From Bactrocera neohumeralis (lineage: Eukaryota; Arthropoda; Insecta; Diptera; Tephritidae), in contig NC_065920.1 of NCBI RefSeq assembly GCF_024586455.1, positions 48,815,824 through 48,879,823 on the forward strand: 64,000 bases of DNA, given 5' to 3'. The notes beneath the pieces were generated by a model that was not told where the DNA came from, did no database searches, and was given only the letters and a program-made list of their open reading frames with translations. Positions within the stretch are counted from its first letter, which is position 1; each line of letters opens with the position of its first letter. Positions 61,207-64,000 of this stretch are shown here, one piece after another. A program made the position numbers and the translations under genes.

Positions 61207-62151
61207 ATGAAAGCAAGTTCCAAAATGACGGAAGAAATTTCGAGCGAACTCCATAAATTGGAAATCAATTCAACGGATCCAGCACACTTAGGAGCGATGA
61301 ATCTTATTGATACTGCACAGTTACCATTAAATTTAAATCCATTTTACGAAGATGATGCGAATTCGAATGACTTAAAATTTGAAGATGGAAAGATTGTTTC
61401 GAGTTCAACCCAATTGCAAAGAAATAATCAAGGTTGTCGACGTTGCAGATTACGTCGTCGGTCTGAGAGTAATGCAGATGCATACAAATCCGCAACGACG
61501 GTTCTATCTACAGATACTTCCGAAGTTTCATGTGAAACACACACTATATTAGGAGTTCAACGACAATCTTTAAAGCATCGACGCAGTATTTTGCGACCAC
61601 CCGTGCTGCGTAAACTGCAAAATTTACAGAAGCTTCTGCACACATTGCCTAAAGTTGATAATGAGCAAACCTCTACAGCTGCAATGGGAAATGCTCTGAA
61701 TTCGTCAATAAATAAGAATTTAGTATCGCCAGGATCGAGTAGAGGGATTTGCGATTTTCGTGATTTAATTCATGAATGTGAAAATTTATTAAATTTAGAA
61801 AATGATGTCAAAGGACGATTTGGTTTAGTGAGTCCAGATCAACGTGTTTCAAAAAATTTTACAACCATGCAGTCATCTATGCTATCACGAAGTCTGTTTA
61901 GTAACAAAGAGAGAAATAGTTTTGCACATACCGGTGCTCAAGCTTGTTCGCCAGAAAGAAATGTTGGAAATAATACCCGTTCCAATGCAAGTACATCATG
62001 CTCACAGCAAGCTGGAAACGGTGCCGCCGGGATTGCAAATAGCAGTGGCACCAGCGACGATGTAACGATCGATGAACTTGCCAGCTATTTTGACACATTT
62101 GTGCACATACCGAAGAAAATGTCAACTATGGCAGAAATGATGTATATATGA
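61207..62151 (+). CDS. OSER1: OSER1-like serine-rich protein, about 314 residues
   Basis: Single-exon frame ending in ELASYFDTFVHIPKKMS then TMAEMMYI. This C-terminus (an acidic DVTIDELASYF helix followed by PKKMSxMAEMMY) is the conserved end of oxidative stress-responsive serine-rich protein 1. The rest is Ser/Asn/Thr-rich and poorly conserved: a basic patch CRRCRLRRRSES (about 80-92), RRSILRPPVLRKLQNLQKLL (about 127-146) as a possible helix, and CDFRDLIHECENLLNLEN (about 183-200), also conserved-looking. OSER1 is a nuclear/cytoplasmic factor linked to oxidative-stress response; the biochemical role is unknown. No catalytic domain. The first ATG is 61,207; ATG 61,225 has the better AAAATGA context and would give 308 residues. 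It faces HECTD1 divergently. Confidence 0.75.
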   Translation: MKASSKMTEEISSELHKLEINSTDPAHLGAMNLIDTAQLPLNLNPFYEDDANSNDLKFEDGKIVSSSTQLQRNNQGCRRCRLRRRSESNADAYKSATTVLSTDTSEVSCETHTILGVQRQSLKHRRSILRPPVLRKLQNLQKLLHTLPKVDNEQTSTAAMGNALNSSINKNLVSPGSSRGICDFRDLIHECENLLNLENDVKGRFGLVSPDQRVSKNFTTMQSSMLSRSLFSNKERNSFAHTGAQACSPERNVGNNTRSNASTSCSQQAGNGAAGIANSSGTSDDVTIDELASYFDTFVHIPKKMSTMAEMMYI

Positions 62152-62462
62152 AGTGGTTATATTATTAGTCGAAGGCATACGGTTTTCATGCAGTTTTTAA
62201 TATTTGGCGCCACTCTGGGCATAAGCGTTTACAAACGAACAAATTCAAATGGAGATCGCTGTAGCAACAATCAGTTAAACTAAGATTTTATTCAAGTATT
62301 CAAGCTGTGTAGACAGCTTTGTTGTGAAGCGATCATACAATTTATTCTCCTATCTTTATGTTTTTTCTTATAATGGCTATAAAATATGATTATGTATTTG
62401 AATTTGTAAGGTATATATGAATGGATTTTGCTTTATATTATTCGTAGCTATATGTAGCTTAT

Positions 62463-62468
62463 AATAAA
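62463..62468 (+). promoter_or_regulatory. Polyadenylation signal of the OSER1-like gene
   Basis: AATAAA at 62,463-62,468, about 310 bases after the stop codon, in AT-rich sequence with a GTGAGCCTGTCC stretch downstream. Confidence 0.5.
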
Positions 62469-63333
62469 TTATACTAAGCAGTGCGGTGAGCCTGTCCTTA
62501 GATAGTTTAATAAGTTTTAAATTGAAATTGTGTTTTCTTCAAAAACTTGCCAAGAAGCAATTGTTCCGAAGTTACGGCAAATTTAAACAGTGCGAAAGAA
62601 TTAAATTCCACTCCCTTTTAAATATATTTAAGACTTTATTAAAAGCAATTTGCAAAAATTATCTGATGATTATTAGCTTGATGAAAAGATTGACACTTGT
62701 CCTTAAATGCATTTTTACATTAATTTAATTCGATTAACTAAATTTTCATTGTTTTCAATTTGATTACGTTGTAAAATAACACTGTCCAACAAATGAAGAC
62801 CTTTTGAATGGAACAGAATAGCGACCCCATAATTCTGAAAGGGTATGTTGAGTAGATCATTTTTGTAGAACAAACTTATGGTCCAGCACGTCTGAGTTTT
62901 TTTTTACAGTGGGTCAAAGTTTTCATTTTTTGGTCGAAGGGAGCATTATACTATATGAAAAAAATGTTGTAAGTTAATGTCTGAGAGGATTCTTATGGTC
63001 AGAGTTGTATTGTGGAATTGTATGAGGATTATTTTTGTGGAAGATCTTAACCCTTTTAACTGGTTTCTTTATGGGTCAATTTGACACTTTTTTCGAGAAA
63101 ATCAAAAAATATCCTTTAAAAAAGGACATTTAAAGATTAAAATATTCTACGAAAATGTTTGGCGGAAAATTTCAGTGGGAGTCCCCAAAGACACCATTGT
63201 TGTAAATAAAGCTCTTTACGATTGATAAAAAAATTATAATTTTATTTTAATAGTGGTTTATTATAGTATGTACATATGTATGTATTTATTTTTTTGCTTC
63301 AGCAGTAGTAGGACAATGGATTAAAGATTAAAC
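62469..63333. other. Intergenic stretch with no gene seen
   Basis: AT-rich. At 62,780-63,200 composition is more even (GGTCCAGCACGTCTGAG near 62,880), possibly the 3' flank of the repeated gene piece on the minus strand that follows. No motif recognised. Confidence 0.4.
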
Positions 63334-64000
63334 TTAATATGCTTTCCTGTATTTAGCTTGACGTGAATGTTCCGATGTGTCAAGGTTTCTGTACAAGCCC
63401 CATACGTATTCAGCAAGCATAACACTTTGGGATTTCCCTTTGAATCTTTCTTCCAATACCTTTATATCCTGATGAAACCTTTCACCGTGTTCATCTGAAA
63501 CCGCTCCAAGGTTTTCTTTAAAAAAATTGAGATGAGAGTGCAGAAAATGCAGCTTTAGTGACATCTTAACGCCAATATTGTTAAAACCGATTAGCATGTT
63601 TTCAATATTTTCTGCATAGTTTTGTGCTTTTGAGTTTCCAAGGAATTCTGATATAACCAGCTGCATAAAGTCAAATGCTGTCTTTTGCATATCCGACAGA
63701 TGACCATAAAATTCTTCATCTTGTAATCATTTTCTTATATCGGGTCCAACGAGCATTCCTAGAAAAGGTAGTTTACATTAAATGAAATAAATTATTTCTT
63801 AAAATCGTATTTTACCTTCTTTTAATTTTGCTGCAGATAATCTGGGGAAAATTGTTTGAATGCGTTTGAAAGCATATCCTTGTGTATTTAAGCTTTTAAT
63901 AAAATTTTTCACCACGCCCAACTTAATATGCAGCGGTGGAAGTATGACCTTATCTTTTGGGACAAGAGATTCATGGATTACATTTAAGTCTTTACGTTCT
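63334..64000 (-). pseudogene. Repeated arthropod protein family fragment, broken by one in-frame stop
   Basis: The minus strand runs in from the window edge: HPP/LHIKLGVVKNFIKSLNTQG and FKRIQTIFPRLSAAKLKEG, a 58-base intron with GT...AG ends (63,757-63,814: AAG|GTAAAATAC ... TTTTCTAG|GAATGC), then MLVGPDIRK, a TGA, and LQDEEF...MQKTAFDFMQLV followed by LHFLHSHLNFFKENLGAVS and DEHGERFHQDIKVLEERFKG to a stop near 63,334. The LHFLHSHL/GERFHQDI blocks belong to a widespread uncharacterised arthropod family that I recall from many insect genomes in high copy. The TGA lies where family members have Leu, so the copy is probably dead, although the intron and the rest are intact. Function unknown; a transposon or domesticated-transposon origin is possible. 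Confidence 0.55.

Overview
The window is nuclear DNA from a higher dipteran, most likely a tephritid fruit fly (Bactrocera/Zeugodacus/Ceratitis group). The basis is fly-like short-intron gene structure, AT-rich intergenic DNA full of ATGTATGT microsatellites, and a heavy load of mariner and non-LTR (LINE) debris. The species assignment is inference; I could not run a search.

Four host genes can be read exon by exon. CYLD deubiquitinase is on the minus strand (about 16.2-24.2 kb). The ERK MAP kinase rolled (rl) is on the plus strand (25.3-27.8 kb). A HECTD1/Ufd4-type giant HECT ubiquitin ligase is on the minus strand (42.0-57.7 kb). An OSER1-like serine-rich protein is on the plus strand (61.2-62.15 kb). 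For the first three, every exon joins its neighbour in a consistent reading phase at GT...AG junctions. The totals are 1043, 406 and 2891 codons, and the catalytic residues are present. CYLD and rl are divergent across about 1.1 kb, as are HECTD1 and the OSER1-like gene across about 3.5 kb. CYLD and HECTD1 are a deubiquitinase and a ubiquitin ligase. To my knowledge their D. melanogaster orthologues carry consecutive identifiers (CG5603, CG5604), so this may be an old linkage, with rl lying between them here.

The two window edges hold pieces of one kind of repeated arthropod protein family of unknown function. On the left is a C-terminal part on the plus strand, on the right a part on the minus strand. 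Each is broken by a single in-frame stop.

The first 16 kb and 34.7-40 kb are accessory DNA. They hold many decayed mariner transposons of at least three types and 5'-truncated LINEs, often nested: LINE in mariner with an 11-bp target duplication, LINE in LINE, mariner in mariner at a TA, and a TTAA-flanked element in a mariner that itself carries another mariner. Two other dispersed families recur in introns and intergenic DNA. One is a roughly 0.3-0.5 kb repeat with a CTTCGG/CCGAAG hairpin at one end. The other is AT-rich and ends in TTTGCAACCCTGAT.

The most useful biological observations are an internal TATA promoter and alternative first exon in CYLD (giving a 578-residue form without the N-terminal CAP-Gly), a 36-nt frame-neutral microexon in HECTD1, and two orphan GC-rich islands near 2.3-2.75 and 4.4-4.8 kb. 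I saw no CRISPR array, tRNA, rRNA or clearly new multi-gene system.
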